Source: Clostridium thermobutyricum (GTDB taxonomy: Bacteria > Bacillota > Clostridia > Ch29). From it: DNA of 62,994 nucleotides. The translations under genes and the position numbers were made by a program. Location of the stretch: assembly GCA_016841565.1 (NCBI GenBank), contig JAENYX010000014.1, forward strand, positions 1 to 62,994, in the 5' to 3' direction. This document shows positions 16,531 to 27,974 of the stretch, in pieces. The notes beneath the pieces are model-generated. The model saw only the letters and a program-made list of their open reading frames with translations, was not told the origin of the DNA and did no database searches. Numbering within the stretch: the first letter of the stretch is position 1; every line of letters starts with the position of its first letter.

Positions 16531-19500
16531 CTAGTCTCCATTCCTGATCGCCTCCTTGGAATGGTTGTCGGCCAGATCCCCCAGGACTATCTGTACTGTG
16601 TGTTCCCTGCCGTCATCCACCAAAGGAATATACCCATCCTCTATGGTTGTGGAATCCAATGTCATCTCCCGGACACCCCGGTTGACCCTGTCGGGATTTT
16701 TGACGTTTATAATATACTTGGTACTTTTGTATCTATACTCAATCCAATACTCATTCCAGTCCCTGGGAATGCACGGCTGAACCAGCAGCCTGCTGCCCTC
16801 TTTTACAAAGCCTAAAATATATTCTATCCCAACCCTATACAGCCAACCCGCAGCACCGGTATACCACGTCCAGCCTCCCCTTCCCGAATGGGGGGCCACC
16901 GCATATACGTCTGCCGATGCGACATAGGGCTCAACCTTATAGGTTGCACACTCTATGGGCGTCCTGGCATGGTTTATTGGATTTATCATATTGAAGAACT
17001 CCCAGGCCTTATCTCCGTACCCCAGCATGGCAATGGCATTTATAACCCAGGTTGCCGCATGGGTATACTGTCCGCCGTTCTCCCTCACTCCGGGAACATA
17101 ACCCTTTATATATCCCGGCTCCAACTGACTTTCATCAAAGGGCGGAGTAAAGAGGAGTATCAAACCTTCGTCCCTTCTTACCAGATAGTGCTCCACTGCA
17201 TTCATTGCCTCTGCCATCCTTTTGGGATCACCCTGTCTGCTTATAACCGCCCATGACTGGGCTATGGAATCTATGGTGCATTCGGTGTTTTCGGATGAAC
17301 CCAGCGGAGTTCCGTCATCAAAATAAGCTCTTCTATACCATGCCCCATCCCATCCGTTTTCCTGTATAGCCCGGGATATATTCTTAACAGCCTCGGAGTA
17401 TTTTTGTTTGCACTGCGGATCCTTCATCCTGTCACATAAAGGTATAAATTTGGTTAGCGTATCACATAGAAACCATCCCAGCCATATACTTTCACCCCTG
17501 CCCTTGTCGCCCACCGTATTCATCCCATCATTCCAATCCCCCGAACCCATCAGAGGTATACCGTGGTCTCCGAAATTGAGGGACTTGTCAATGGCCCTCA
17601 CGCAGTGCTGGTATACCGAAGACTTTTCCCTGGAAATCCGTGGAGTTCCGTATCTTTCATCTTCATCCTCATCCAGCGGCAAATCCTCAAGGTAATGCAC
17701 CTCTTCCTCCAAAATGCCATAATCTCCCGTCCTGCTTATATACTCGGCAGTAGCATAGGGAAGCCACAGCCGGTCATCCGAGAATCTTGTACGAACACCC
17801 TTCTCCTGTATTCCCGGATGCCACCAGTGTTGTACATCTCCTTCAACAAACTGGTGGGCACAGTGTATCAATATCTGCCTGCGCGTAGCCCGGGGCATGG
17901 CGTATACCACATTTACGGCATCCTGCAGCTGATCCCTGAAACCATAAGCGCCTCCCGATTGGTAGAAGGCAGTCCTTGCCCAAAGCCGGCAGGATATTGT
18001 CTGATAAAGCAGCCAATAATTCAGCATCAGATCCATGGACGTGTCGGGAGTTTTGACCTTGATAACCCCAAGGGTATCCTCCCAGGATTCTTTAACCTGC
18101 TCAAGCGCCTGTCGGCAGTTGTCGGTATGTCTGAATTCTTTAATTATCTCTTCTGCCTCAGCCTCTTCCGAAGCCTGTCCCAGCAAAAATACAAGCTCCC
18201 TCTCCTTGCCAACATCCAGCTCAACATGAGTCTGCAACGCAACACAGGGGTCATAACCTACGCCTGTTTTGTTGCAAAGGCCCTCCTTTGTAAGGGCTTT
18301 TGGATTGCTTAAACTGCCGCCTATGCCAAGGAACTCAGACCTGTCTCCCGTATAGCTGCTCACCTTCCCGGAGGATGCAACAAAGGCTATTCGTCCCGGG
18401 AAATCATAGTTGAACGGGTTTGTTACTAAAACCGCCTGGCTGCCGCTTTTATACTCGGTACTCAAATACTGCTGCGTCAGCTGGTCGCTAATACCCAGCA
18501 CCGGTCTTATATAATAAGTAATGCTAAGCCTTCTTTTCTTGTTACTGTCGTTTTTCAGCCTTAACATAGAAATCTTCACCGGCCGGTCACGAGGTATAAA
18601 CATTGTAAGATGCTGGTCAATCCCGTGGCTGTAGTGATGGAACAACGAATAGCCCAGTCCGTGTCTGATGGTATAATCACCATGATCCCTTATGGGAAGC
18701 GGGGTAACCGACCATACATCGCCGTTTTCCTCATCCCTGATATATACTACCTCCCCCGGCGGGTCGGATACCGGGTCATTGGACCACGGAGTCAGCTTGT
18801 TCTCCCTGCTGTTCTCTGCCCATACAAGTCCCGAACCGCTCTCCGAAACATGAAACCCGAATTTTTCATTGGCAATTACGTTAATCCAGGGCGCCGGCGT
18901 ACAAAAATTCTCCTTCAGCCTGATTATATATTCTCTTCCATCCTTGCTAAATCCTCCATATCCGTTAAAATACATTAGCTCAAGGGGGTAATCCCTGGTC
19001 TCATATTTTATATCATACCGGTTGAAGCTTTTCTCCACGGGCAGTCGGTCTCTGTCCTCGGGGTATTTAAGCTGCAAATCAATTGGCCCGTCCCCTCCCC
19101 TTAGTATTACCCTGGCCGCAGTGTGCACTAAGACTATATCCTCTCTGGGCATTATCCCTGCATTCAGTATATGGACACCTCCGGGCTTGTCTATTACATC
19201 TCTGCCGTTACTTGAAAGCACTATCTCACTCACCAACTCCTGCAGTGGCTGCAAATAGCTGCTTTGGTCCTGGTTTAGTATGACAATGTCGGCCTGCAGT
19301 CCCTTGGTCCTCCAGTATTCATGGGCCTTCAGGCACTCTCTGACCAATTCGGAATGATCAGCTCTATTTATACTCACCAGTACAATGGGAAAATCACCGG
19401 ATATTCCGTAGGGCCACAGCCCCGACTGGCCCTTGGTGTTTTTTCTGATAATGTCCTGGTATTTTCTTCTTGCGGGGTTGGGGTAAACTATCTGTGAAAC

Positions 19501-22500
19501 CATGTTTTGATAGGTTTTGATCTCCCCTGCCCGCAGGTTCAGATAAGTTGTTTCCACCTGGCTCCTTGTAAGAGCCAGATCAAACGCCCGGGCAATAGAA
19601 GCCGGGTTATGGTATTTTGATGCAAGCTCAAGGGCATCTTCCCGGCTGTCGGCAATTCCCGTCATGAAGCTTACCTTTACAACCTTGCCCGGCTCCACCT
19701 TTACCCTCCTCCGGAGACTCATTATAGGGTCAAGAACAATACCGGTTACGTTGGAAAGAGGCTGGGCCAGCCCTGCAGGGTTTGTTAAATCTCTTCCCCG
19801 GCCGATGAAGTTGGCCCTGTTTGTTTCATATTGCAGGCTGCCGGCTACCTCATCATCCACCGTTATTGTATGGACTGCCCAAAGGGGAGCATCTTTTCGC
19901 TCCCTTGGCCGTCTCCAGGCTAGAAGAGTATCGTACTGTGATACCACCTCGGTCCTCACAAACAGGTTTTGAAATACGGGATGAGCCACGTCGGCTGCCT
20001 GGTGGGCCAATACCGGCTCGAGATAACTGGTAAGCTCAACCACCACAGGCATGCTTCCGTGATTTGTAAGGGATATCCTTCTTAGTTCTGCATTGTCCTC
20101 GGTAGTCACCACAACCTCAGTGTGGGTATCTATATTATCATCTGTCCTATAATACTCGGCCTTATCCTGTGAAAAAATGGCCATATAACCGTCGGGATTC
20201 TCCTTAAGCGGCTGATAGGCAGAGCACCATACTTTCTTTGTATTCAGGTTTCTTAAGAAAACAAATGTTCCATACTTCCCTTCTACAGCATCCTCTCTCC
20301 ATCGGGTGACCTGAAGCCCATCCCTTCTGCTGTATCCGCCGCCTCCATTTGTAATCATTAATGAGTAGCGCCCGTTTGAAAGCATATGACACTGCGGAAC
20401 CGGCGTATCCGGCACGCCGAATATCCTTATGACCTTCACCTCTTCCCTTTGAATTTCTTCAAGGGGTTGGATTGCCTCTTTATACTCCTTGGTTATAATT
20501 ACCCGGAGCGGTATTTTCTCCTGGAGTAAAATCTCAGCCGACTTAATCACAGGGTCTTTATGGAATCTTTCCTGTATTATCTTATGGTTTAAATAGTTGT
20601 TGAGAGCAATAAAACCCATGCCCTGGTGATGGGCCATATAGCTTTTGACTATTACCTTTTTCCTGCCCCGCGTAAGCCTGCCCGGGGTATAATCGGCCGC
20701 TTCGTACAAGCCGTATTCGCCCTCCAGCCCTTCTTCCTTTAACCGTTTTATATTTTCTACGGCCAGCTGCGGGTTTACCTGAAGCGCAAGCAGGGTTGAG
20801 TACGGAGATACCACCGTTTCTTCGGCCAGTCCTCTTTTAAGACCAAAATCGGGAATACCAAAGGCCTTGTACTGATAATTCAAAAGCATGTCGAAACCAT
20901 AATATCCCGACTCCGATATGCCCCAGGGAACGTTTCTCTTATCCCCGTACATTTTCTGAGCCTTCACTATTGTGCCGTAGGTCTCGTCCATCAGTGTATT
21001 CCTGTAATTTTTCATTACAAGCAGGGGCATAAGATATTCAAAGATTGTCCCTGCCCAGGATACCAAGCCCCTGTATCCGTCAACGACCGAAAGGGCGCGG
21101 CCCAGCTTGAACCAATGCTTCTTGGGTACCTCCCGCCTTGCAATGGCGATATAGCTGGTAATTCTGGCCTCGGATGCCAGCAGGTCGTAGTAGGAGTTAA
21201 TCAGTTTTTCCTCCTCCACATTATAGCCGATGGAAAAAAGGTGTCTTGTAGTATCGTACAGCGGAGCGAATTCTGTGGCATCTATAAGCCTGCTTATACG
21301 GTCAATCAATGCATCCATTCGTCGGATCAGGCCGGCTGCATTGGCCCTGCACCTCACCACTTCATCCTTCAGCGAAAAAATATAATCAGCCCGGTCCTGT
21401 TTGTCCTTCCTGACTCTTTGAATGCTATCAATCTGGGTAATCAGGCTGTCGTAAGTCTCCAGCAGACCCCTCAGAGAAATACCCTTATCCATATCCCTTA
21501 CCAGCGATAATACCTTGCCGTAGTCATCCTCATCATGGATAAAAAATTGCGCTTTGGCAATCAGAAGTTGGTCGGGAAACAATTCTTCAGTTTCCGCAAT
21601 AAAGGATTCCACGGTTTTTTTTAGCTTCTGCGCCCAGGTATGGCTGCCAAGCTCAACCTCCCCCAGCCGCTCCAACAGTTCCCTCCATGCCATGGGAGTG
21701 ATACAATCCTCCTTAAGGGCCAGGTCCAGTATATCACGGACATTTGCCGCCTCCTTCTCCATAAGCCCGGCCGTATCAACAAGTCCTCCCACCCGTCCTG
21801 TGTTAATAATCGGATAGTTTTTATAATCCTCGATTCCCTGTCTCAGACAAATAAGATATCCTACCAGGTTTCCGCTGTCCACGGTGGAAACGAAAAACGG
21901 CCTTAACACTTCCAGGGTCCTGGTATCATACCAATTGTAAAGGTGGCCTCTCCAGGTCTCCATACCTTCCATGGTGGTTATAGTCCGGTCCAGCCTGTCC
22001 ACCATATCTATAGTAGAGATATACCCAAAATCTCTGGCTGAAAGTATGGAAATGAGCATAAAGCCTATATTTGTAGGAGACGTTCTGTGAGCAATTCCAT
22101 TGGGAGGGTCTATCTGGACATTATCCGGTGCAAGGAAACTGCTTTCAGCCCCGGCAAAATCTTCGTAGTATGCCCATGTCTTTCTTGTCAGCCTTCTTAA
22201 ACCGGCAATATCCTTCTGGTCCACCTCCTGCGGTTTTATGCTCTTCTCCGGAAGGCTTATCCTATATGCAATGCGCGGTGCAGCAGCCCATACCGCTCCA
22301 ATTGCCAGCACATATGGAAGGCTGTACGACCTGAAAATGAGGATTGACGCCAGTATGACAACCGAACCGGCCACAGGAATCCTCATTTTTCTTATATAGC
22401 CGATCTGGTCATTTTGAAATCTCTTTTCAACCTCCGAAGCGGTAACCCATTCCAATAAGTTCTTATTCGAAACATACATCCTGTGCAATGTCCTTATTAT

Positions 22501-25221
22501 GCCGTCGGCTGTTACATAAGCATGATAGGGCAGGAATGCAATTATAAGCAGAGTTTGGTATAACGAGCCTTTAAGACCCAATATGGCATTGCCGTTTATC
22601 TTATCCCTAAAGCCGGTATAGGACCTGGAAACAACGTGGTCTATGACTTCCAGCAGAAACTGAAAACCTACGGTGGTTAATGAAAACCCCACCCAAACCG
22701 CAATATTGCCGGGAAATATCATAAGTCCGAGGATAATCAGCAAAACCTGAAATATAGGCACCAGACTTCTCCTCAGGTTGTCAAATATTTTCCACCTGGA
22801 CAAGAGTGAAAGAGGGTTATCCAGTATCTGACCCTCTCTGTTCTTTATCCTTGAGCCCAGCCACCCAAGCAGCTGCCAGTCCCCTCTTACCCACCGGTGC
22901 AGGCGCATCATATAAGAGCCGTATCCCGAAGGATATCCGTCAATCAACTCAATATCGGTGGCAAGGCCTACCCGGGCGAAGTTTCCTTCCAGCAGGTCGT
23001 GACTAAGCACCCGGTTGTCGGGAAATGCATCCTTTAGAATCCTGTTGAAAACGTCTATATCATATATTCCCTTTCCGGTGAATATGCCCTCTCCAAATAG
23101 ATCCTGATATATATCTGATATGGCAGTGGTATAAGGGTCAATACCTCCCTGTCCCGCAAAAATCCTTGTGAATACCGAACGGTTGGCGCTTTCCACGTCT
23201 ATACCGATTCTGGGCTGTATTATACCATATCCATCGCGTATTATCCCCGACCTTTCATTCCAGACTGCCCTGTTCAGCGGATGGGATATGGTTCCTACCA
23301 GCTTCTTGGCGGTGTCCATGGTCAGATTGGTGTCTGCATCCAGTGTAATTACATATTTTACATCCTTCAGGCGGGAAATGTCCCCCGAAATTGTCGAGTA
23401 GGACGTATCCCCGGCTCCACCCAAAAGGGCATTTAGTTCCAGTATTGCTCCTCTTTTTCTCTCCCATCCCATCCATTTATCCTGCTTTTGGTTGTACTGT
23501 CTGTGCCTGTGCAGGAAAAAAAAGAGTTCCTTATCTCCCGAGTATTTTTTGTTCAGCCGCTCAATGCCGGCCAAGCCTTCATTTATAATTTCTGCATCTC
23601 CGGACATAACCGGTTTGTCCCCATCCCTGAAGTCTCCTGCCAGAGCAAAGTACAGGTTGTCTTCCCTGTTGGCATGGTAATAAACCTCCAGACGGTTTAT
23701 TAGCTCCTTCACCCTTTTCCTGTCGGGCAGCAGGGTTGGTATTACTATCAGCGTGCCGGCGGAATCCGGGATACCCTCCCTGTACTCAAGCTTGGGCAAA
23801 AAGGTAGGCAGGGTACTGTTGATAAAGCCCCAGTTTGCCATGGATATTGCCACATGGCTGGCCGGTATCAATACTGTAATTGCGATCAGCATGTTGAGCA
23901 GTATGCTGTGATCGCCGACATAAGAATACGAGTAATACAAAAGTCCCGACGTAATAATGAGGGTTATCAAAATTATACAAAAAAGGTAAAAGGGCACGCT
24001 GTAGTCATGAAATCTGTCTCTTACGTTATCTCTCCCCAGTTCCTGCAGCAGCTGTGCTCTGCCCTTTCCGGCAATATAATATCCCACATGGCATTCTTTC
24101 CCATCGAGGCCGTTGTCACAGGCCTCTTTGGCGCATTCCACCGCTTTCCTCACCACGCTGATTTGAGAAACCCGCACCCTGCCTGCTATCTTTTCTACCA
24201 ACTTTCTGTAGTAATCCCTGGATTCAAAATCCATATGGAGGTACACACCGGAGGGGTCCTCCTTCAATATTTCATGAATGGCACACAAAGACTCGAATAT
24301 ATCGTTCCAGTCCAATACAGCCACCACGCTGAGACTGGTTATTGCGTTTCCCACCGAAATCTTTCTTGCTGCCTGGTCTTTGTGCTCCTGCTCAATCAAT
24401 TCCCTCACCGTTATACCATAATCAAACAGCTTGCTATCGAAAAACTCAATTATCTCTCCACTGTCTATTCCATCCTTTCTCAACCTGCGCAACAAGTGTT
24501 CTATGTATGTGGGGGTAACATGGGTAATCTCTTTTATCTGTTCCCTGAGAACCGGAAGCAGGTTGCTGCCGTTTGCCGAAATAAACTCCTCGGCCCTTTT
24601 CCATTCCAGCTGGGTTGTATGTATCCTCTCGCATATGAATTTGATATTCTCAATCAAAGCCAGCCTGGTCATCAGGGATAATGACCAAACCTCTGCACTG
24701 GACAGCTTGCTGTGACGCTGATAGGCTTTCACAAAATCTATCAGGAGATTCTGGTCCAGTCTGCCGTCGGTGTGGGATATGAGTTCCAGTACAAGGGCGT
24801 ACACCCTGGGATATCCCTTCAAAATACCGTTGCTCAATATGTTTAGCTGACGCAGTTTTTCCCTTGTCAGGTTCTGCCTTATTTCCTTAACCTGCTCCTC
24901 TATTTTGTAGTAATTGTCCAGAAGCCATTCTGAAGCGGGAGTCAACTGGCTGTCTTTTTTTTCATGGGAGTTTATGCTTTTGTACACCATGGTTATGGTT
25001 TTGAAATTGTTGTCAAGCCGCCCGGTAAGGGATTTGACAAACCGCGGCCTGGTTGATACGACATGCTCCCTTGCTATCTGGGCAGCATGATTCTGAAGCT
25101 GATCGGGTTGCAGCAGCACATCCTTAATAGTCCCCGCTTCTTCATCCCTTGTATTCATATATCTATGTAGGCCTATTAACAGCAGCAGACCTATTACCGG
25201 TAAAAATAATAAAAATCCCAT
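16531..25221 (-). CDS. Cyclic beta-1,2-glucan synthase (GT84/GH94), NdvB/ChvB type
   Basis: A giant 2896-residue membrane enzyme, the family's usual size. It polymerises UDP-glucose into beta-1,2-glucan and closes rings. Order: N-terminal anchor (3-20); helical region; membrane segments near 405-465; the GT84 transferase with LDADTN near 628 and RLHRWVRGDWQ near 775; more membrane segments to about 1000; a glucoamylase-like domain with SGYYGFDMLLNYQYKAFG near 1440; two carbohydrate-phosphorylase-like modules; and GH94 with GSGDWNDGMNTVG near 2557. In the Brucella and Agrobacterium enzymes this last part controls ring size. Best known from Proteobacteria, where the product is periplasmic; in a Gram-positive cell it would be surface or secreted glucan. 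The start is ATG behind GGGAGGAAGG. Confidence 0.93.
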   Translation of the reverse strand: MGFLLFLPVIGLLLLIGLHRYMNTRDEEAGTIKDVLLQPDQLQNHAAQIAREHVVSTRPRFVKSLTGRLDNNFKTITMVYKSINSHEKKDSQLTPASEWLLDNYYKIEEQVKEIRQNLTREKLRQLNILSNGILKGYPRVYALVLELISHTDGRLDQNLLIDFVKAYQRHSKLSSAEVWSLSLMTRLALIENIKFICERIHTTQLEWKRAEEFISANGSNLLPVLREQIKEITHVTPTYIEHLLRRLRKDGIDSGEIIEFFDSKLFDYGITVRELIEQEHKDQAARKISVGNAITSLSVVAVLDWNDIFESLCAIHEILKEDPSGVYLHMDFESRDYYRKLVEKIAGRVRVSQISVVRKAVECAKEACDNGLDGKECHVGYYIAGKGRAQLLQELGRDNVRDRFHDYSVPFYLFCIILITLIITSGLLYYSYSYVGDHSILLNMLIAITVLIPASHVAISMANWGFINSTLPTFLPKLEYREGIPDSAGTLIVIPTLLPDRKRVKELINRLEVYYHANREDNLYFALAGDFRDGDKPVMSGDAEIINEGLAGIERLNKKYSGDKELFFFLHRHRQYNQKQDKWMGWERKRGAILELNALLGGAGDTSYSTISGDISRLKDVKYVITLDADTNLTMDTAKKLVGTISHPLNRAVWNERSGIIRDGYGIIQPRIGIDVESANRSVFTRIFAGQGGIDPYTTAISDIYQDLFGEGIFTGKGIYDIDVFNRILKDAFPDNRVLSHDLLEGNFARVGLATDIELIDGYPSGYGSYMMRLHRWVRGDWQLLGWLGSRIKNREGQILDNPLSLLSRWKIFDNLRRSLVPIFQVLLIILGLMIFPGNIAVWVGFSLTTVGFQFLLEVIDHVVSRSYTGFRDKINGNAILGLKGSLYQTLLIIAFLPYHAYVTADGIIRTLHRMYVSNKNLLEWVTASEVEKRFQNDQIGYIRKMRIPVAGSVVILASILIFRSYSLPYVLAIGAVWAAAPRIAYRISLPEKSIKPQEVDQKDIAGLRRLTRKTWAYYEDFAGAESSFLAPDNVQIDPPNGIAHRTSPTNIGFMLISILSARDFGYISTIDMVDRLDRTITTMEGMETWRGHLYNWYDTRTLEVLRPFFVSTVDSGNLVGYLICLRQGIEDYKNYPIINTGRVGGLVDTAGLMEKEAANVRDILDLALKEDCITPMAWRELLERLGEVELGSHTWAQKLKKTVESFIAETEELFPDQLLIAKAQFFIHDEDDYGKVLSLVRDMDKGISLRGLLETYDSLITQIDSIQRVRKDKQDRADYIFSLKDEVVRCRANAAGLIRRMDALIDRISRLIDATEFAPLYDTTRHLFSIGYNVEEEKLINSYYDLLASEARITSYIAIARREVPKKHWFKLGRALSVVDGYRGLVSWAGTIFEYLMPLLVMKNYRNTLMDETYGTIVKAQKMYGDKRNVPWGISESGYYGFDMLLNYQYKAFGIPDFGLKRGLAEETVVSPYSTLLALQVNPQLAVENIKRLKEEGLEGEYGLYEAADYTPGRLTRGRKKVIVKSYMAHHQGMGFIALNNYLNHKIIQERFHKDPVIKSAEILLQEKIPLRVIITKEYKEAIQPLEEIQREEVKVIRIFGVPDTPVPQCHMLSNGRYSLMITNGGGGYSRRDGLQVTRWREDAVEGKYGTFVFLRNLNTKKVWCSAYQPLKENPDGYMAIFSQDKAEYYRTDDNIDTHTEVVVTTEDNAELRRISLTNHGSMPVVVELTSYLEPVLAHQAADVAHPVFQNLFVRTEVVSQYDTLLAWRRPRERKDAPLWAVHTITVDDEVAGSLQYETNRANFIGRGRDLTNPAGLAQPLSNVTGIVLDPIMSLRRRVKVEPGKVVKVSFMTGIADSREDALELASKYHNPASIARAFDLALTRSQVETTYLNLRAGEIKTYQNMVSQIVYPNPARRKYQDIIRKNTKGQSGLWPYGISGDFPIVLVSINRADHSELVRECLKAHEYWRTKGLQADIVILNQDQSSYLQPLQELVSEIVLSSNGRDVIDKPGGVHILNAGIMPREDIVLVHTAARVILRGGDGPIDLQLKYPEDRDRLPVEKSFNRYDIKYETRDYPLELMYFNGYGGFSKDGREYIIRLKENFCTPAPWINVIANEKFGFHVSESGSGLVWAENSRENKLTPWSNDPVSDPPGEVVYIRDEENGDVWSVTPLPIRDHGDYTIRHGLGYSLFHHYSHGIDQHLTMFIPRDRPVKISMLRLKNDSNKKRRLSITYYIRPVLGISDQLTQQYLSTEYKSGSQAVLVTNPFNYDFPGRIAFVASSGKVSSYTGDRSEFLGIGGSLSNPKALTKEGLCNKTGVGYDPCVALQTHVELDVGKERELVFLLGQASEEAEAEEIIKEFRHTDNCRQALEQVKESWEDTLGVIKVKTPDTSMDLMLNYWLLYQTISCRLWARTAFYQSGGAYGFRDQLQDAVNVVYAMPRATRRQILIHCAHQFVEGDVQHWWHPGIQEKGVRTRFSDDRLWLPYATAEYISRTGDYGILEEEVHYLEDLPLDEDEDERYGTPRISREKSSVYQHCVRAIDKSLNFGDHGIPLMGSGDWNDGMNTVGDKGRGESIWLGWFLCDTLTKFIPLCDRMKDPQCKQKYSEAVKNISRAIQENGWDGAWYRRAYFDDGTPLGSSENTECTIDSIAQSWAVISRQGDPKRMAEAMNAVEHYLVRRDEGLILLFTPPFDESQLEPGYIKGYVPGVRENGGQYTHAATWVINAIAMLGYGDKAWEFFNMINPINHARTPIECATYKVEPYVASADVYAVAPHSGRGGWTWYTGAAGWLYRVGIEYILGFVKEGSRLLVQPCIPRDWNEYWIEYRYKSTKYIINVKNPDRVNRGVREMTLDSTTIEDGYIPLVDDGREHTVQIVLGDLADNHSKEAIRNGD

Positions 25222-25303
25222 AACGGTTGTATCCTTCCTCCCCTACTGTATCAGTATCTGTCAACATTCAATACACTGCCTATGGGAAAAAATCAAAGAC
25301 CTT

Positions 25304-27781
25304 TTATTGTCTCTGATTTTCCAGAAGCTCCTTTACTCTTTGGCTTAAAGATGTTGAAAGCTCTGTGGCATACTCCTCCGAAAACCCTTCTGCGTATACG
25401 TTAAACACCGGCCTTTCAGAGTCCGGCAGTACCAATGCCCATCCCTTATCGTTTTTTATCTTAACCCCTTCGAACAGCTCTATGTCATTGTCCCTGTTCT
25501 GGTGAATTATTTCCTTAATAATTCTGCCCTTGTCCTTCCAGCCGCATTCAATCTCTTTCTTAATATAATAAAATTGGGGCAGCTCATCCACCAGCCGGCT
25601 TAAACTCATTCGATTGCCCACCAAAAAATCGATTACGCTTCCGGCACCCCATATGGCGTCAAAATTAAGCGCATACTGAAGCTGTATTCCGGCACCCAGT
25701 CCCCCTTCCTTAAGTGTCTCATTCATCCAGCAGGACAGATCGGATTTTGTTCTTATGACTCCTACGCCATACCCCTTTGCCATAGCTTCTATGGTTGCCG
25801 AAGCGGTATGGGGAAGTACCAGGTTATCGACAGCCCCGGTCTTTAATAAAATCAGCGACACTAAAGCAGTGTATTTCTCACTGTCTATCACTCTGCCCCT
25901 GTCGTCAATCAGAATTAAATTTTCCCCATTCTCGCCGAAAATTATTCCCATCTGCAGCTTATTGCTGACCACGTGGTTGGAAATGAAATCCCTGTAGCTG
26001 TCCACCGACAGGTGACGGCCGCCAAGATTGTCGGTCTCCACCCGGCACCCAATATGTCTCAAAAACCGCGCTGCCAGCTCCAATATGGTTTCCGACCTTG
26101 CGCTAATGAGTATTCTGGGGCTTTTGACTTTTATGTCATCCATACTTTCCAGCAGCATGGCTCCTTTTTTTACATATACGGCTGCAAAGTTATCAATACT
26201 GACGGGCTGGTTTACCTGATCGGCATTGCATCGCTCATAGTCATCCCGATTGAACAGGTTTTCAATCTTTCTTTCAACACTTCTGCCAATATTGGCGCCA
26301 TTGTTGCCTAGTAGTTCTATATGTACCAAGTTCTCTTCCGAGCAATCACCCCTGACGTGCACTCCTCCATCGGCTTTGAAATAAGTCACAGCCAGCCGGT
26401 TTGCCGGCACCCAGGCATCCTTTATATCAATTACACCAATTCCGGTGGACAGAATCCCGCACATTATTGAATCCTTGACCAGCCTTGACCTGTTGGTATT
26501 ATCACAGCTTACCACTATTACCGCATGGTCATCCATCAATGTGGCAAAGGCCGCCCCGAGGCGGGAGGCAAATTCAGGTGTAATATCGGTATTTATGTCT
26601 CCATTTATATCCCTGTATCCAAAAAGCGTCTTGGTTCCCTTGGTTCCCCATATAAGATTCTGGCTGACACTCATACCCTCGTCAACTCTTTTGTCGGGCC
26701 ATATTTTAATACCCGGCTTAACTGTAACATTCGAAGCTATCCTGCTGTCCCTGCCTATTACTGAATTTTCCAGAAGGTTAACACCGTTTTTTATTTGGAC
26801 ATTTGTACAGGCCACAGCTCCCCGAAGGTGGCAGTTGGTCCCCACCCGTACATTTTTCCAGAGAATGCTCTTTTTTAAAGTTGTGTTCCGGCTTATTCCG
26901 CAGTTTTCCCCTATTATTGTATAGGGGTGAATATCGCAGCTGCTTTCTATACTGCTATTTCTGCCCAGGTATACCGGTGGTGATATTGCAACATTGTCTC
27001 CCATCCGGACGCCCTGGTCTATCCATATCCCTTGCTCTGCCTGGCGCGCCCCAATGTCAATCTTAACCATACCGTTTAGTATGTCAAACTGCGTTTGCTT
27101 GTATGATTCCAGGTCTCCAATATCGCACCAATAATCCCGGGTTACGTAGCCGAACATTGGGACCTTGTCCTCCAGCAGTTTGGGAAACAAATCCTTACTG
27201 AAATCAAAATTTTCTCCCCTGTTATAATACTCCAGTACTTCGGGTTCAAGTATGTATATTCCGGTATTTATGGTATCGCTGAAGACCTCTCCCCAGCTCG
27301 GCTTTTCGAGGAATCTGATAATTCTGCCGTTTTGGTCTGTTATTATTACTCCATATTCCAGAGGTACCGATTCCCTTTTTAGGACCAGTGTGGCCTTTGA
27401 TTTTTTTGACCTGTGGTATTCTATGGCCTTATTCAAATCAAGATCTGTCAACGCATCCCCGCTTATTACTACAAATGTGCTGTCCAGATATTCCTGGGCA
27501 TTCTTTACGCTTCCTCCTGTTCCAAGGGGCGTCTCCTCTATAAAATAGTTCAGGTTCACTCCCCATTCTTTCCCGTTGTCAAAGTATTCTGTAATTACAG
27601 AAGGCAGATATGCCAATGTTACAGAAATATCTTCTATGTTGTGCTTTTTTAGCAGCTTAATTGTATACTCCATAACCGGCTTGTTGAGTATTGGAACCAT
27701 TGGTTTGGGCATGTCACAGGTTAACGGCCTCAGCCTTGTTCCTTCGCCGCCTGCCATAATAACAGCTTTTATGATGACCAC
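25304..27781 (-). CDS. Sugar-1-phosphate nucleotidyltransferase fused to degenerate phosphomutase-like domain
   Basis: An 825-residue fusion. Residues 5-240 are a nucleotidyltransferase ([17 protein letters not shown]). About 250-370 are left-handed beta-helix hexapeptide repeats, and about 380-825 are a phosphohexomutase fold. The mutase active loop, normally TASHNP, reads [11 protein letters not shown] near 475 and lacks the phosphoserine. The metal loop DGDxDR is replaced by [10 protein letters not shown]. The mutase part is thus probably non-catalytic or regulatory. NDP-glucose or GDP-mannose synthesis is possible; position before the glucan synthase (82 bp) favours glucose. The GTG at 27781 is the only in-frame start; family members usually begin at the lysine of KAVIMAGG, where an ATA stands here. 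Confidence 0.87.
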   Translation of the reverse strand: MVIIKAVIMAGGEGTRLRPLTCDMPKPMVPILNKPVMEYTIKLLKKHNIEDISVTLAYLPSVITEYFDNGKEWGVNLNYFIEETPLGTGGSVKNAQEYLDSTFVVISGDALTDLDLNKAIEYHRSKKSKATLVLKRESVPLEYGVIITDQNGRIIRFLEKPSWGEVFSDTINTGIYILEPEVLEYYNRGENFDFSKDLFPKLLEDKVPMFGYVTRDYWCDIGDLESYKQTQFDILNGMVKIDIGARQAEQGIWIDQGVRMGDNVAISPPVYLGRNSSIESSCDIHPYTIIGENCGISRNTTLKKSILWKNVRVGTNCHLRGAVACTNVQIKNGVNLLENSVIGRDSRIASNVTVKPGIKIWPDKRVDEGMSVSQNLIWGTKGTKTLFGYRDINGDINTDITPEFASRLGAAFATLMDDHAVIVVSCDNTNRSRLVKDSIMCGILSTGIGVIDIKDAWVPANRLAVTYFKADGGVHVRGDCSEENLVHIELLGNNGANIGRSVERKIENLFNRDDYERCNADQVNQPVSIDNFAAVYVKKGAMLLESMDDIKVKSPRILISARSETILELAARFLRHIGCRVETDNLGGRHLSVDSYRDFISNHVVSNKLQMGIIFGENGENLILIDDRGRVIDSEKYTALVSLILLKTGAVDNLVLPHTASATIEAMAKGYGVGVIRTKSDLSCWMNETLKEGGLGAGIQLQYALNFDAIWGAGSVIDFLVGNRMSLSRLVDELPQFYYIKKEIECGWKDKGRIIKEIIHQNRDNDIELFEGVKIKNDKGWALVLPDSERPVFNVYAEGFSEEYATELSTSLSQRVKELLENQRQ

Positions 27782-27943
27782 TCCTTGCCTTTGATATAGA
27801 AACGTTATTGAGTAACTGCATTTTGAAAGGAAGACATTCCTTTAGCTTATACTGCCCAAATAAACAAAATTTAATCCGTACCATAACGGCTTGAATGAGT
27901 AAACCCAAACCATTACACAACAAACGGCCAAGATAAAAGCAAT

Positions 27944-27966
27944 AAAAAAAGGGCGCATTCACGCCC
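27944..27966 (-). terminator. Intrinsic terminator of glnA
   Basis: On the minus strand GGGCG pairs with CGCCC (27966-27951) over a 6-nt loop and is followed by seven T. It begins 9 bp after the glnA stop. Confidence 0.85.
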
Positions 27967-27974
27967 CTTCAGAC

